From: CAWAWP01 sp963841205
GTDB taxonomy: Bacteria; Chloroflexota; Ktedonobacteria; Ktedonobacterales; JADMIN01
Length of the DNA: 64,000 nucleotides
Reading direction: 5' to 3'
NCBI GenBank assembly: GCA_963841205.1
Contig: CAWJCH010000002.1
Coordinates: 383,322-447,321 of the forward strand
Shown one piece after another: positions 1-8,698 of the stretch. The position numbers and the translations under genes were made by a program. Numbering within the stretch: the first letter of the stretch is position 1; each line of letters opens with the position of its first letter. Below the pieces are notes generated by a model. That model ran no database searches. It was not told the origin of the DNA and worked only from the letters and a program-made list of their open reading frames with translations.

Positions 1-2
1 GG

Positions 3-533
3 ATGCAAAGCGAAACAACCCGCGAAATGTTATGCCTTGATTGTCGTGAGCGCTACGTATACAGCGGAGAGGTAATCGGCGGCCACCCGGGCAATGAGAT
101 TGAACGCGGCTTGATACTGCGCACTGTGCTGGATGCTGAGCGATCTTACAAAGAAGACGTCATGGCCGTGGTGCGCGAAAATTGTTTACCCACTTGGCGA
201 AAACGATTTGAGGGGACCCACACCAAGAAAGGTGCGTGGGAAATTTACACGGTCAATGGCCGTTTCTCGCCATCTTTGGGGACGTTCTATAAGAACACGA
301 AGTTGTATCCTGACCACAAGCAGTTGCTGAGGTATCTCGAAAGAGATTTCCAGGACTTCCACAATCTGCACCGGATCTTATCAGTGACTGGTATCCGGCC
401 CGTTTGGAGTGATCACGGCGTAGTAGCTGGCCAGCAATGCGAACTGTGCCAAGGGTCCATGAAAGCGATTTCTTCTTTGGGGTCTCATGTGTGGGTGTGC
501 CTCAATTGTGGGTACCGACGGCCAGTGCTTTAA
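3..533 (+). CDS. Hypothetical protein with paired CxxC motifs
   Basis: A 176-residue reading frame opens with an ATG two bases into the window, so the true start may lie upstream. It has a CLDC motif near residue 11. A second pair, CELC and CLNC, sits near the C-terminus (about residues 146-171) with the spacing of a small zinc ribbon. The middle is mixed and charged with no signal peptide or membrane segment. The family is not recognised. The Cys pairs suggest a metal-binding, possibly nucleic-acid-associated protein, but this is inference. It lies just upstream of a toxin-antitoxin pair in what looks like an accessory island. Confidence 0.55.
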   Translation: MQSETTREMLCLDCRERYVYSGEVIGGHPGNEIERGLILRTVLDAERSYKEDVMAVVRENCLPTWRKRFEGTHTKKGAWEIYTVNGRFSPSLGTFYKNTKLYPDHKQLLRYLERDFQDFHNLHRILSVTGIRPVWSDHGVVAGQQCELCQGSMKAISSLGSHVWVCLNCGYRRPVL

Positions 534-574
534 TCTTCAGGATGCGATTGCGGCAAGCGAGGAGGCAACAACGG

Positions 575-820
575 ATGGCAGCACCACCTATGGACCGCGA
601 GAGCATCCTACAGCTCGTACGTCAGTGGCCTATCAGTGAGCAAGTGGCGCTCGCCGACTCCATCCTGGCCGAAGTGCGGACGGCTGAGCAACCTATCTCG
701 CCTCCGTTTGTCACTTCGGAGAACCTGCGCGGTATCCTTGCGACTGACAGGCCCACTCCTTCAGATGAGGAGGTGGCACGCATTTTGGACGAAGAGCGGA
801 TGAAGAAGTATGGCAGGTAG
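575..820 (+). CDS. Putative antitoxin of a VapBC-type pair
   Basis: An 81-residue acidic protein. The start at 575 was chosen because a GGAGG ribosome-binding site ends about 9 bases upstream; the frame is open further upstream but has no support there. The C-terminal part is rich in Glu/Asp and ends in a basic tail (MKKYGR), a pattern common in small antitoxins whose tail blocks a toxin. No classical AbrB or RHH fold is obvious. Its 3' end overlaps the start of the PIN-domain gene by 11 bases, which implies translational coupling. The antitoxin role is inferred mainly from this arrangement. Confidence 0.6.
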   Translation: MAAPPMDRESILQLVRQWPISEQVALADSILAEVRTAEQPISPPFVTSENLRGILATDRPTPSDEEVARILDEERMKKYGR

Positions 821-1265
821 CGTTCCGTCCACCGGCGACGTGCCGACCGTCTTGCGCATCCTCCTGGACACGAATGTCGTACTGGATTGGCTCCTGGATC
901 GCAAACCCTGGGCGGACGAGGCGACCCCTCTCTGGCAGGCTCGCGACGCAGGTCATCTCCTCGCATACATTCCCGCGTCCGTGCTGACAGACATCTTCTA
1001 CATCGGCAGGCGTTTGGTTGGCACTGATGCCGCCTTGGCTGCGGTTGATCGAGCCCTCGCGCTGGAGGTCGTGCCAGTCGAGAAGGCAACGCTGCTTCGC
1101 GCCCGGTCGCTACCCGGCACGGACTTCGAGGACAACGTCGGCATGGCGTGCGCGGAAGGAGAACACATGGACTTCATCGTCACACGGGACGTTGCTGACT
1201 TTCAACAGTCGCCAGTCAGGGCCATCCAGCCTGCGGAACTCGTGCGGCAGCTTCCTAATTCGTAG
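810..1265 (+). CDS. PIN-domain ribonuclease toxin (VapC-like)
   Basis: A 151-residue PIN-domain protein. The first acidic residue lies in LLDTNVVLDWLL (about residues 18-29), and further acidic positions lie in TDFEDNVGMACAEG and the TRDVADF motif near residues 120-135. This is the conserved PIN layout that coordinates Mg for RNA cleavage. The domain fills almost the whole protein, as in VapC toxins (about 130-150 residues). The start overlaps the upstream antitoxin gene, the usual arrangement. The leader before the PIN fold (residues 1-15) is slightly long, so an internal start is possible. Its RNA target cannot be told from sequence. Confidence 0.8.
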   Translation: MAGSVPSTGDVPTVLRILLDTNVVLDWLLDRKPWADEATPLWQARDAGHLLAYIPASVLTDIFYIGRRLVGTDAALAAVDRALALEVVPVEKATLLRARSLPGTDFEDNVGMACAEGEHMDFIVTRDVADFQQSPVRAIQPAELVRQLPNS

Positions 1266-1272
1266 CCAACTA

Positions 1273-1440
1273 GTCGGCAGTCGGGAGTACTGCCAAGCGA
1301 TACCGGACCCCAATGTTGACCCCAACCGAGACGGACGCAGACGAACGCCTACGAACAAACGGCCCGCCGGAACTCCTAATTTCTGGCAGTTGGCAGACGC
1401 CAGTGGACACTGACGGACGCAAGGGAGCGGCTTTGTAAAC
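1273..1440 (+). repeat. Accessory-island repeat, copy A
   Basis: Non-coding segment starting 8 bases after the vapC stop codon. It contains GTCGGCA, then a core at 1305-1337 with two GACCCCAA-type boxes, followed by a run of GACG/AACG motifs. Copies B (2616) and C (3522) share the core and the GACG-rich right part. In copies A and C the GTCGGCA box lies at the same offset from the preceding stop codon. Confidence 0.6.
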
Positions 1441-1497
1441 CGCCGGTAGCCCCGACCACGGATTGCGCCGCGCGACGGCAGGCGTCTGAACGGCTAC

Positions 1498-2370
1498 TCA
1501 AGCGTCCACGAGTTGCACGAACTCCGTCACGGCGGTGCGGAAGTGGTCGCGCTCCTCGATCCACGGGAAGTGGCCTGAAGACTGGAAGACAAGGAGCAAC
1601 GAGCGGGGGAGCAAGCCGGCCAACTCTTGCGCCATGGGCAGGGTCTGGATGAAGTCGTGCCGCCCGACGATCACGAGCGCTGGTACCCGGACGGTGGGTA
1701 GCTCGCCCCGCCAGTCGGCGACGAACTGCGCGGGCCCGTCGCCTCGCACGTGTGGCGCCGGGTTGAGTGAGAGTGTCCCGATCCGCGCGAGGTAGGCCCG
1801 CACTGCGGGCGTCAGCGCGGCGAAGTAGAACGGGAGGATGGCCGCGAGGCTGGCCGCGGCCTCCTCCGGCGTCGTCTCGAGCGTCGTCTCCTCCTGGAGG
1901 GCGGCGTAGGCCGCTGGGAACCAGGGCTCGTTGGCATACCGGCGAGTGGTCTCTTCGGGATCCCACGTCATCGCGCCAACAGCGGCCGGCGCGGTCCCCA
2001 CGAGGACGAGCCCCGCTACGGCCCTAGGATAATCCAGCGCATAGCGCTGCGCGACCCAGCCGCCGTGCGAATGGCCCAGTACCAGCGGGCGCTCGATCCC
2101 GAGGTGCCGGCGCACCGCGTCGACGTCGCGGGCATAGGCGGCGAGGCTCCAGTCGCTCGCGTCGGGGAATGGCGACCCGGCGGAGCCGCGCGGGTGCACC
2201 GTGACCAGCGTCACGGCGCTCGTGATGCCGCCGATATCTTCGAGGTAGCGTGCGTCGATCCCTGGTCCCCCAGAGATCGCGATGCAGGCCGGCCCTGCCC
2301 CGGCGATGGTGTAGCGCAGCGACCCTTCCTCCGCAGGCAGGTCGAAAGCACCGGGCGTGAGCGTCGTCAT
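1498..2370 (-). CDS. Alpha/beta hydrolase (proline iminopeptidase-like)
   Basis: A 290-residue alpha/beta-hydrolase fold protein. It shows the oxyanion/HGGP-like region (ISGGPGID), the nucleophile elbow GHSHGGW, the acid in VGRHDF, and the catalytic histidine in SSGHFPW near the C-terminus, so a complete Ser-Asp-His triad is visible. Closest in style to proline iminopeptidases and related small-molecule hydrolases; the substrate is unknown. The ATG at 2370 was preferred over a GTG six bases upstream because GGAAGG lies about 9 bases before it. It is flanked on both sides by copies of the island repeat and transcribed opposite to its neighbours. Confidence 0.85.
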   Translation of the reverse strand: MTTLTPGAFDLPAEEGSLRYTIAGAGPACIAISGGPGIDARYLEDIGGITSAVTLVTVHPRGSAGSPFPDASDWSLAAYARDVDAVRRHLGIERPLVLGHSHGGWVAQRYALDYPRAVAGLVLVGTAPAAVGAMTWDPEETTRRYANEPWFPAAYAALQEETTLETTPEEAAASLAAILPFYFAALTPAVRAYLARIGTLSLNPAPHVRGDGPAQFVADWRGELPTVRVPALVIVGRHDFIQTLPMAQELAGLLPRSLLLVFQSSGHFPWIEERDHFRTAVTEFVQLVDA

Positions 2371-2615
2371 GCGCACCTGCCTTCCATCTCGGCGGCTTTA
2401 TGGCACATCAGCGGGACCGACTTCCTGCTCGCGGCCGGGATGTTGACGCGAGATGGTCGGACGAAAGCAAGTGAAGCACGAAACAGGACCTAGCTGACAC
2501 TATAGCACGCACGAGAGTCGGTGACGTCGATCCAGATCATCCCCGGCCTCGGTGCGGCCCCAAGCGCCTCCTTCGACGTGTAATGGACAGGCCGCGCGAT
2601 CGCCGTCGCGGAGTC

Positions 2616-2745
2616 TTGACCCCGCATGTGACCCCAACGCGGGCGGACGAAGACAAACACGGTGGGACGAACTCGTCCATCAAAAGCCCTGAAATTGGGC
2701 ATTGATAGACGGTGGCGAACGTCGCTGAACGCGGCAGATGGAAGT
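2616..2745 (+). repeat. Accessory-island repeat, copy B
   Basis: Core with two GACCCC boxes at 2616-2649, followed by a CGGACGAAGAC stretch, a short GCCC/GGGC hairpin at about 2686-2700 and GAACG repeats. Same order of elements as copies A and C. No convincing coding frame. Confidence 0.6.
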
Positions 2746-2914
2746 CGCTAATTTGATGCGGAAGCCCTGAAGGCAGCGATACACGGGACACAGAGCGGAA
2801 ACATCGCGATGGTGTGAGGGAATACACCATGTTGCATTGAGGAGCCGAACGGAGACGCTGGAGTCGCGTTGTAACAAGGTGACGCAATTTCACCTGCGCC
2901 GAAGGAGGATCCTC

Positions 2915-3514
2915 ATGCGCTTCACGGCGACCTTCCCACGCTGGCTGTTGTTGACTTCGCTGCCGACGATGCTCTTGCTGTCGGCGTGTGGTGGCTCGTC
3001 TGCCGCCACGACGGCTACGCCCGGGCCGGGCACGGCGACCTCCGCCGCGACGGCGACCAACGGCACCTCTCCTACGGTGACGGCGAGCACGAGCCTTTGC
3101 GATCTGATGTCGCTCGCCGCGATGAGCGCGGTGCTGGGCGGGACGGTCGGCAACATCGTGCGGGCCAAGACGACGGCGGCGGACGGCAGCACCGCGGTGA
3201 ACTGCACCTATCTCCCCTCGGGGGGCGCGCACGTCGACGCCGAGATCAGCTACCTCTTCACGAGCAACGGGGCGACGGCCTACGCGAAGGACAAGGCAGA
3301 TGATGCCTCGCGCGGGGAGAAGGAAACGGATCTGAGCGGGCTCGGCGACGCGGCGTTCTGGGCCATCTCGCCAGCGCACGCGAACACGTTGCAACTGACG
3401 GCGCAGAAGGGGAATGCGCTGCTGGTGATGACGCTGGGCGGGGCGGGCGTGGATGGGAGCACCATGCTGAGCGGGGCGACCAACCTGGCGCGACAAGCAC
3501 TGCCGTCGATCTAG
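2915..3514 (+). CDS. Secreted lipoprotein (DUF3558-like)
   Basis: A 199-residue lipoprotein. The start at 2915 follows a strong AAGGAGGA site; the longer upstream frame has no such site. A signal peptide ends in the lipobox LLSACGG (Cys near residue 26), followed by a Thr/Ala/Pro-rich tether. The folded part begins with CDLMSLAAMSAVLGG, which resembles the start of DUF3558-type lipoproteins, and has a second Cys (VNCTYLP) that could form a disulfide. Probably anchored outside the membrane; function unknown. It lies between repeat copies B and C, so it may be a mobile cassette. Confidence 0.75.
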   Translation: MRFTATFPRWLLLTSLPTMLLLSACGGSSAATTATPGPGTATSAATATNGTSPTVTASTSLCDLMSLAAMSAVLGGTVGNIVRAKTTAADGSTAVNCTYLPSGGAHVDAEISYLFTSNGATAYAKDKADDASRGEKETDLSGLGDAAFWAISPAHANTLQLTAQKGNALLVMTLGGAGVDGSTMLSGATNLARQALPSI

Positions 3515-3521
3515 CGGTTTC

Positions 3522-3680
3522 GTCGGCAATTGGACGCACATTCTCGGGGCAACGTGACGCCAATCTTGACGCCAACCCAGGCGGTCAATGACGAACGTCG
3601 GCGAACGTGCGTGGACGAGAGCCCTGCATTATTGGGCGTTCCTGGACGGAGACGAACAACGATGAACTGACCGACGGGAA
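3522..3680 (+). repeat. Accessory-island repeat, copy C
   Basis: Begins 8 bases after the lipoprotein stop codon with GTCGGCA. The core, with GACGCCAA boxes, lies at 3554-3586, followed by GACGAACG repeats and a GCCC...GGGC hairpin near 3621-3638. It matches copy A in its distance from the upstream stop codon and copy B in its hairpin. Confidence 0.6.
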
Positions 3681-4195
3681 ATTAGGATGCGCATGGCGCC
3701 TGCGTCGTCCATCATTGTCCCTTACCGCCCTCCCGCAACTGAGTCTCTAGGTATCGAGCGTTGCTCTCTGCCGCGCGACATGTCATGCGCGCCGTCGGCA
3801 CGATTCGCGGATCTCATTCGGCCGAGGTTGACTCCAGCAGAGGGTAACAGCTCCGCCTGATGCTGATCAGCGCCGCGACCATTCGCCTGTATTATCCGCG
3901 CTTTCCTCCCAACAGTCCATCCAATGCTACCGTTGCCTCACATCGCAGCCGGCAACGCGTTCCTCGATGCGCCGCACGGCGGGGCGTTGTGGTCGCGCCA
4001 AGCCACTCCGCAACGAACAAGCGGTCATTGGTCGGGCTCGTGCGTGCACCATCCGCGAGGGGAGATTGTTGAGGCGACGAGGGGTTGATGCCGCGAACAC
4101 AAACAACCTCTGTGCGGGCCAATGCTCGAAGATGTCCCATGGAGTCGGCGGGTTTTTCGTCTAAGCGCGCCGAGCGTCCAAAGCGACTATGGCCG
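3681..4195. other. Intergenic, no gene seen
   Basis: About 515 bases between convergent genes. Only short frames without ribosome-binding sites or recognisable protein patterns. No clear terminator hairpin. Confidence 0.5.
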
Positions 4196-5353
4196 CTACG
4201 CTGCCTGCGTGGGGCGCAACGCCGTGGGAGTGGTGTTCGCAGGCACGGTTGCCGAGGGTGTCGGAGACGGGCTGGGAGATGGGTTGGCGGCAGCCGTCGG
4301 CGTGGGCGTTGATGACGTGTCGGGCACCGCGTGCGGCTGCGGCAGCCCGAGCAGCTGCGGGATGGTCACGAACACGTAGCCAATCCCCTTCAGTTTGGAG
4401 ATGATTTGCGGAAGCGCCTGGTCCGTCTGCCAGCGGAAGTTGTAACCGTCGTGGCAGAGGATGATGCTGCCGCCGTGGATCGCAGCCACGATCCGATCGA
4501 CGATCGTCTGCACGCCGGGGGACGACCAGTCCGCGGGGTCAGTATCCCATGTGATGGTGGTCAGCCCCGCGCTGGACATCTGCGAGAAGACGTCGCTATT
4601 CCAATCGCCGAACGGCGGGCGCCAATAGGGCAGACAGTAATTCGGTCCCAGCGCGCGATGTATGGCGTTCGCCGTCTCGCCGATCTCCCATGCGCGATCC
4701 GCCGGGCTAAGCTGCGTCATGTAGGGGTGATAGTACGTGTGCATCCCGATGCCGAAGCCGTCAGCGGCTGCACGCTTGATCAGCGCCGGATATTGGTCGG
4801 CGTTGGAGCCGACGACGAAGAACGTGGCGAGGGTGTGAGTCTGCTCGAGGGTTGCCATCATCGAGGCGGTGTAATCGGGGCTTGGCCCATCGTCGAAGGT
4901 GAGCGCGATCTCGTGCGCCGAGGCGCCGGCGCGCACCACGGAAGAGTAGGGCTGGAGGCTCGTTGGGGCGCACCCCAGGTTGATGGGCGGGATCGGCCCG
5001 GACGTGCCGCTGACGTGCGGGGTGACGCTCGGCGTGGGCGCATCGAATATGGCCCCGCGTAGGCCCCCCGTCGGCGACTGCCCGGCTGCGGTGGAGGTCG
5101 CCGTCGGAATCAGGGTGGAAGCGGAGGGCGAAGGCTGGGCGTCCAGCGCGAACACGGCGCCAGCGCCCAGCACCACCGCCGACATGAGGCCCAGTGCGAT
5201 CCAAAGCGCTCTACGCCGGCCAGCGGGCCTGAGTGGCCTTGTTTGTCGGAGAGCGTTAGCGGCGTCTCGTTGAAACGGGGCGGTCTTGCGATCGGCGAGG
5301 TGTCGAGGATCCTCGGGCGTATCTCGGTACTCCATAAACCCGTCGTCGCGCAT
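4196..5353 (-). CDS. Membrane-anchored polysaccharide deacetylase (NodB domain)
   Basis: A 385-residue protein. A basic cytoplasmic N-terminus is followed by one membrane segment (about 48-70), a Ser/Thr/Pro-rich spacer, a NodB domain (about 145-345) and a Pro/Thr-rich C-terminal tail. NodB motifs are present in order: TFDDGPS, the metal-binding HxxxH in GMHTYYH, the arginine motif RPPFG, an aspartate in DTDPADW, and LCHDG in place of the usual LHD. The enzyme should remove N- or O-acetyl groups from an extracellular polysaccharide or peptidoglycan. No partner gene is adjacent, but an EPS region lies downstream. The start is uncertain between 5353 and an ATG 18 bases in. Confidence 0.88.
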   Translation of the reverse strand: MRDDGFMEYRDTPEDPRHLADRKTAPFQRDAANALRQTRPLRPAGRRRALWIALGLMSAVVLGAGAVFALDAQPSPSASTLIPTATSTAAGQSPTGGLRGAIFDAPTPSVTPHVSGTSGPIPPINLGCAPTSLQPYSSVVRAGASAHEIALTFDDGPSPDYTASMMATLEQTHTLATFFVVGSNADQYPALIKRAAADGFGIGMHTYYHPYMTQLSPADRAWEIGETANAIHRALGPNYCLPYWRPPFGDWNSDVFSQMSSAGLTTITWDTDPADWSSPGVQTIVDRIVAAIHGGSIILCHDGYNFRWQTDQALPQIISKLKGIGYVFVTIPQLLGLPQPHAVPDTSSTPTPTAAANPSPSPSPTPSATVPANTTPTALRPTQAA

Positions 5354-5820
5354 CGCGCTTCACCGCCATTCTCCGCACACCTGCCCACTGATGAGACGAG
5401 GGAGCGTTGACGGCGTAACGTCGACGCAGGCGCGGGCACACCATCCGTTGATTCCCCCCGCGACCAGCGGACCGCGGTGGTCGAAACCTGGCGTGACTGT
5501 TCGAGGGAGTCACGCGGCCTACGCTCCAACTGAAGCCTTTGCACGTGGGTGCCGCTGGGTGTCGCGGGGTTCACAGCGCCGCTTGTCTGCCAGGCACGCA
5601 CTCGGCGCAACACCTGCTCGTGACAATCGGGCGGCGCGGGCAGCGGCTCAGTCGGCGTCTCGGGCGGCTTCAACCCCTGGTACACCATCGGCGGCTAATC
5701 GCGAACTTTACACCTATGGCGCGGGGGCTCGGCATCCTGCCAGGTCTCCCGCGTGCGGCATCTCATCTCCCACATGGATCTGCAGCATGCAGTGCGGCAC
5801 CTGTTTTCCAGGCGCGGCAG
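5354..5820. other. Intergenic, no gene seen
   Basis: About 470 bases upstream of the deacetylase. No supported reading frame, RNA or repeat was recognised. Confidence 0.4.
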
Positions 5821-6255
5821 CTATGCGACATGAGGGGTGTTCGCACTAGGACGAGCAGGGCCGAAGTTCGAGAGGAGCGTGACGACTGGAATCGTCACGA
5901 GCGGTGTCTGGAATGCGATAGGGCTGGTAACACTCAGGAGCACCCAAGCCATCGCTATGAGTCCGACAAACGCAACCACTCCCGCGACCACGAGCGCTGC
6001 AAGCCAGCCGAAGTGGCGTTCGCCCGCCATCACGACCAGGCCGAGGATGAAGGTCGTTGCGGTGAGTGGCAGCGAGAGGATTCCACCCACTGCGCCACCG
6101 TACGTGATGGCCTGATTCAGCGGCGTTGGGTCGACGGGTTGACCGTTAGGATCGTAGACGATGCCCAATGCGTAGGTGAGCGCCTGCCCGACGATGGCGG
6201 CGACGAGCGTCACGAGCGTAAGAACCGAGATGATGCGGCGTACTGCCGATTTCAT
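5821..6255 (-). CDS. Small four-helix membrane protein
   Basis: A 144-residue protein with four hydrophobic segments (about residues 8-30, 49-75, 82-104 and 112-130) and a short extracytoplasmic loop containing YDPNGQPVDPTP. The start at 6255 was chosen over the much longer frame because AGGAG lies about 9 bases upstream and hydrophobic sequence begins right after it. No family is recognised. It is divergent from the thioredoxin reductase gene. Confidence 0.6.
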   Translation of the reverse strand: MKSAVRRIISVLTLVTLVAAIVGQALTYALGIVYDPNGQPVDPTPLNQAITYGGAVGGILSLPLTATTFILGLVVMAGERHFGWLAALVVAGVVAFVGLIAMAWVLLSVTSPIAFQTPLVTIPVVTLLSNFGPARPSANTPHVA

Positions 6256-6572
6256 AAATCGTACTCCTGCTGCGCGGACGAAACAACGATTCCCCGACCT
6301 TCGGGAAGTATGCCCAGTCGATCGGGCCAGCGCCACGCACGAGTCGCACTGGCAATCATACGGAGTAGTTGAGGAGCGTATGAAGGCGCTACGTGGAGCG
6401 GCAGGCTCTTGCGCCGAGTCAGTGAGTCGCCGCGTCCCCCATTCAGGCGGCCCTTGAGCGCAACCTGTAACATATCGCAGCATGAACCCAACTGAAGAGC
6501 AGTTATGCGCGCATGTTGAGCATCCCGCTGAGCGCCAGGGCCGATGAGGCGCGGATGCGGAGGATAGAGACG
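6256..6572. other. Divergent intergenic region
   Basis: About 317 bases between two divergent genes. It presumably holds both promoters, but no confident -35/-10 pair was identified. Confidence 0.35.
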
Positions 6573-7814
6573 ATGACGACGCCCGCGATCACCATGTACG
6601 GCACGCTCTGGTGCGGCGACTGCAAGCGCGCCAAGAAGTTCTTCGGCGAGCAGCGCGTCCACTATACCTTCGTGGATGTCGATCTCGACGCGGCGGGTCT
6701 CGCTGAGGTCGAGCGCATCAACGGCGGCAAGCACATCATCCCCACTATCGTCTTCGAGGACGGCTCGTTGTTGGTCGAGCCGTCGAACGCGCAGCTCGCG
6801 GCGAAGCTCGGCCTCCAGACCAGCGCCAAGAACACCTTCTACGACCTGATCATCATCGGTAGCGGACCCGCCGGGTTGACCGCCGCGCTCTACGCCGCGC
6901 GCGAGGGCATCGAGACGCTGGTGATCGAGCGGGCAGGCGTCGGCGGGCAGGCGGGGATCACGGAGCGGCTGGACAACTTCCCCGGCTTCCCTGAGGGCGT
7001 CTCGGGCGCGGAGTTCGCGGATCGGCTGCGCCTGCAGGCTGAGCGCTTCGGCGTCGAGATCCTCAGCGCGCAGGAGGTGACGGGCATCGACGTCGATGGC
7101 GCGTATCGTTGCGTCCGCAGCGCCGACGGCGCCGAGTATCGATCCTACGCGGTGCTGCTGGCGCTCGGCTCGACCTACAAACGGCTGGGCATCCCCGGCG
7201 AGGAGGACTTCATCGGCGCGGGAGTCCACTTCTGCGCGACCTGTGACGGTCCCTTCTACCGCGACCGCGACGTGCTGGTGATCGGCGGCGGCAACTCCGC
7301 CGGAGAAGAGAGCATCTTCCTCGCCAAGTTCGCGCGCAGCGTCGCCATCGCCACGCGCGGCGCCGACCTGACCGCCAGCAAGATCGTCACGGAAAAGGTG
7401 CGCGAGAACGAGCGGATCGCCGTGCACCCGTATGCCGTGCCGGTCGAGTTCAAGGGGCACGGCCACCTGGAATCCGTGGTGCTGCGCGACACGGAGAGCG
7501 GCGAGCTGCGCGAGGAGCATCCGGCGGGGGTCTTCGTCTTCGTCGGGCTGACGCCGAACACGACGATCGTGCGGGATCTCGTGACGGTGGACGAACGGGG
7601 CTTCATCCTCACCGATGCGGCGCTGCAGACCAGCGTGCCGGGGATCTTCGCCGCCGGGGACTGTCGCGCCGGCAGCACGAAACAGGCGGCCTCTGCCGCC
7701 GGGGAGGGCGCCGCCGTTGCGCTTGGCATCCGTCGCTACGTCGAGCCGCTGGCCGGCGGCTTGCCGCAGCGGGCGCCCGCGCTCTCCGTCGCCGTCACGG
7801 GCGTTGCGGTGTGA
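6573..7814 (+). CDS. Thioredoxin reductase with N-terminal glutaredoxin domain
   Basis: A 413-residue fusion. Residues 1-80 form a glutaredoxin/NrdH-like domain with a CGDC redox motif and the cis-Pro region (IIPTIVFEDG). Residues 90-400 form a low-molecular-weight thioredoxin reductase with an FAD-binding GSGPAG motif, the active-site CATC, an NADPH-binding GGGNSAGE motif, and the C-terminal FAD motif GIFAAGDC. The enzyme would pass electrons from NADPH via FAD to the CATC pair and then to the attached glutaredoxin domain. The start at 6573 is supported by GGAGGA about 8 bases upstream. A promoter for the next gene lies 60 bases after the stop. Confidence 0.92.
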   Translation: MTTPAITMYGTLWCGDCKRAKKFFGEQRVHYTFVDVDLDAAGLAEVERINGGKHIIPTIVFEDGSLLVEPSNAQLAAKLGLQTSAKNTFYDLIIIGSGPAGLTAALYAAREGIETLVIERAGVGGQAGITERLDNFPGFPEGVSGAEFADRLRLQAERFGVEILSAQEVTGIDVDGAYRCVRSADGAEYRSYAVLLALGSTYKRLGIPGEEDFIGAGVHFCATCDGPFYRDRDVLVIGGGNSAGEESIFLAKFARSVAIATRGADLTASKIVTEKVRENERIAVHPYAVPVEFKGHGHLESVVLRDTESGELREEHPAGVFVFVGLTPNTTIVRDLVTVDERGFILTDAALQTSVPGIFAAGDCRAGSTKQAASAAGEGAAVALGIRRYVEPLAGGLPQRAPALSVAVTGVAV

Positions 7815-7876
7815 TGCGTGCTGGAGGTGGCACGCACGTGTTACGGCCTGGGGCGAGTGCACGAGCAGGCCACGGC

Positions 7877-7906
7877 TTGCCGCCGCGCCGCGGCGCACCG
7901 TATACT
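7877..7906 (+). promoter_or_regulatory. Predicted promoter of the sigma-factor gene
   Basis: TTGCCG (7877-7882), an 18-base spacer and TATACT (7901-7906), read directly from the sequence. It lies 30 bases before the GTG chosen for the ECF sigma gene, so the leader would be short. Confidence 0.5.
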
Positions 7907-7935
7907 TTGGAGGCTTTGATGGCCGTCGCGACCGC

Positions 7936-8691
7936 GTGGATCAGCGCCCACGCTTCACCGATTTCACCCTGGAGCAGTATGTTCAAGCGCCTGCTGGGCT
8001 CTCGCCTGGCGCGACGTCTGTGCGCGATGCCGCCGGCGACTCGCGTGCGACCGGTCCCTCGGCGGATGAGATGCTCCTCGTCGAGCGGCTGCGCGCGGGG
8101 GATGAGGCCGCATTCACAATGCTCGTAACGATGTACTATCCGGCGATGCTGCGCGTCGCGCTGATGTACGTCTCGAGCCGCGCCGTCGCCGAGGACGTGA
8201 TCCAGGAGACGTGGCTGGGGGTGCTCCAGGGCATCGGGCGCTTCGAGGGGCGCTCGTCGCTGAAGACGTGGATCTTTCGCATCCTCGCCAACACAGCGAA
8301 GACGCGTGCCCAACGCGAAGGGCGCAGCATCCCGTTCTCATCCCTCGTCGATCCGAATGCCGAGGGGTCTGAGCTTTCGGTCGATCCCGACCGCTTCTTC
8401 CCAGCCGACGACCCCGCCGCGCCGAACATGTGGGCCTCGCCGCCGCGAAACTGGGACGGCCTGCCCGAGGAGCACCTGCTCTCGCGCGAGACCGCCGAGC
8501 GCATCGGCGCGGCGATCCAGGCGCTGCCGCCAGCCCAGCGCGCCGTGATCACCCTGCGCGACGTCGAGGGGCGATCCGCCGAGGATGTCTGTGAGTTGTT
8601 GGGCGTCTCGGACGGCAACCAGCGAGTGCTGCTGCATCGCGCCCGCGGCAAGGTGCGCCAGGCGCTCGAAGACTATCTGGGCGAAGGGTAG
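7936..8691 (+). CDS. RNA polymerase sigma factor, ECF (sigma-70) family
   Basis: About 251 residues. Sigma region 2 covers roughly residues 55-120 and includes YYPAMLRVAL, the EDVIQETWLGV motif and FEGRSSLKTWIFRI. Region 4 lies near the C-terminus (LPPAQRAVITLRDVEG then a helix-turn-helix). An unusually long, Pro/Asp-rich linker of about 60 residues separates them. The GTG at 7936 is the first in-frame start after the predicted promoter; the ATG at 8071 is a plausible alternative that removes 45 poorly conserved residues. The anti-sigma gene follows 7 bases later, so the two are co-transcribed. The signal it senses cannot be read from sequence. Confidence 0.82.
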   Translation: MDQRPRFTDFTLEQYVQAPAGLSPGATSVRDAAGDSRATGPSADEMLLVERLRAGDEAAFTMLVTMYYPAMLRVALMYVSSRAVAEDVIQETWLGVLQGIGRFEGRSSLKTWIFRILANTAKTRAQREGRSIPFSSLVDPNAEGSELSVDPDRFFPADDPAAPNMWASPPRNWDGLPEEHLLSRETAERIGAAIQALPPAQRAVITLRDVEGRSAEDVCELLGVSDGNQRVLLHRARGKVRQALEDYLGEG

Positions 8692-8698
8692 GGCGCAC

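Noticed and set aside
2490..2702. Minus-strand 70-residue frame over repeat copy B
   Set aside because: Lies in a repeat, has no start signal, and copies A and C do not conserve the frame.
6252..7898. 548-residue minus-strand frame opposite the thioredoxin reductase
   Set aside because: Arg/Ala/Asp-biased shadow without domain patterns.
7919..8128. 70-residue frame starting at an ATG just after the TATACT box
   Set aside because: Out of frame with the clear sigma-factor gene it overlaps, and no recognisable sequence.
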